Below, in pieces: positions 28,756 through 29,354 of a DNA stretch of 29,354 bases. Source of the stretch: Scenedesmus sp. ARA3 (lineage: Eukaryota > Chlorophyta > Chlorophyceae > Sphaeropleales > Scenedesmaceae); assembly GCA_004335835.1 (NCBI GenBank), contig RWJK01001452.1:1-29354 (forward strand). Direction: 5' to 3'. The notes beneath the pieces were generated by a model. That model was not told where the DNA came from and did no database searches. It worked only from the letters and a program-made list of their open reading frames with translations. The position numbers and the translations under genes are program-made. Within the stretch, counting starts at the first letter, position 1, and each line of letters begins with the position of its first letter.

Positions 28756-29284
28756 GGTGTTGCTTAGGTGTGTATGTGACCTTCTAGTATGGAGTATTTT
28801 TTTGCCGTGTTCAGCAGCACGTGCGATGTTAAAATGTGGCGGTGCTGCTGCGGGTGCGCGAGTTGGCTGCTGAATGTCTGCTACATCCGGGGCTCGCCTT
28901 CTGATCGAGTGTTGTCATAGTTAAGGCCAGATTTTCAAACAGGAAGAACCACGGCGTACAATGAAAGCGTCCTAATCAATGCATTTGTCACGAATAACCA
29001 CAACACACGCTCGACGTTGTCCATACTTGAGTTGAACACGGCTCAAAATAACTTCCAGTGCTATAACGTAGTACATAGTGCATGAAACACCTCTGATTTA
29101 CCGATCAGGTGCCCTTTTTAACAGAATCAGGTGTTGGTACGCAAACGAAACACGCGCCTGTAGGATACAAACAATGCTCTATGTTGTTTTCAGAATCGTA
29201 AAGTCGATCTTTCAGGTGACTCAGGCGATGTTCTGCCCTCCAGCGCACAAACAAAACAGTCACCTGGTCGAGCACTATGGTCAC
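28756..29284. other. Intergenic sequence without recognised features
   Basis: It is lower in GC than the genes and free of trinucleotide tracts. The 65-residue minus-strand frame at 29105-29302 has no recognisable motif. Confidence 0.4.
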
Positions 29285-29352
29285 CGAGATGTCCAGCTGC
29301 ATGTCCAGGCATGTCCAGTGTGGGACTGGACATGGCCATGTCCAGTGTGCTG
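29285..29352. repeat. ATGTCCAG repeats with a perfect hairpin
   Basis: ATGTCCAG occurs at about 29289, 29301, 29311 and 29338, with an inverted copy CTGGACAT at 29327-29334. CATGTCCAGT (29310-29319) and ACTGGACATG (29325-29334) form a 10-bp perfect stem with a 5-base loop. Confidence 0.8.
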
Positions 29353-29354
29353 CT

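Noticed and set aside
29105..29302. A 65-residue minus-strand open frame near the window end
   Set aside because: No motif, no splice partner and no homology that I can recognise. It is too short to support without other evidence.

Overview
The window is nuclear DNA of a green alga, most likely of the Chlamydomonadales. The signs are GC-rich genes cut into many short exons with GTGAG/GTGCG donors, TGTAA polyadenylation signals, a chloroplast lipid-transfer gene (TGD4), a mitochondrial-type HSP70, and very many (CAG/CTG)n tracts that read as poly-Gln, poly-Ala or poly-Ser in exons. A Haematococcus-like genome is my guess, at low confidence. Most long open frames in the window are by-products of trinucleotide repeats. 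The genes below were rebuilt by joining exons whose splice phases agree.

Layout. (1) About 57-4407, plus strand: the 3' part of a gene for a chromatin-type protein with a CxC/TDBD-like module, a PHD finger and long Ala/Gln tracts; its first exons lie outside the window. (2) 5837-13245, minus strand: a complete 11-exon gene for a secreted subtilisin-family (S8) protease of 837 residues, with signal peptide, Asp/His/Asn/Ser catalytic residues and a Cys-rich tail. (3) 14346-22432, minus strand: a complete 18-exon gene for mitochondrial HSP70 (DnaK type, 653 residues); all 17 junctions keep frame. (4) 22810-28542, plus strand: a 5-exon gene for a TGD4-like chloroplast-envelope lipid-transfer protein of about 929 residues, much inflated by homopolymer tracts. 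Genes 1 and 2 converge, with facing polyadenylation signals near 4550-4590. Genes 3 and 4 diverge from a 377-bp shared promoter interval. The genes do not form one pathway.

The most unusual thing is a pattern shared by all four genes, here called splice-junction echoes. The introns hold partial, decayed copies of the edge of the neighbouring exon together with its splice site. Copies of an exon's 3' edge plus its GT donor lie in the downstream intron; copies of a 5' edge plus its AG acceptor lie in the upstream intron. More than 30 such copies can be seen. They include seven copies of the active-site-serine junction of the protease, and two intact, in-frame 144-bp copies of the end of TGD4 exon 4 that could be cassette exons. 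Two further copies sit after stop codons. A second pattern is that (CTG)n tracts in the sense orientation sit directly upstream of many splice acceptors.
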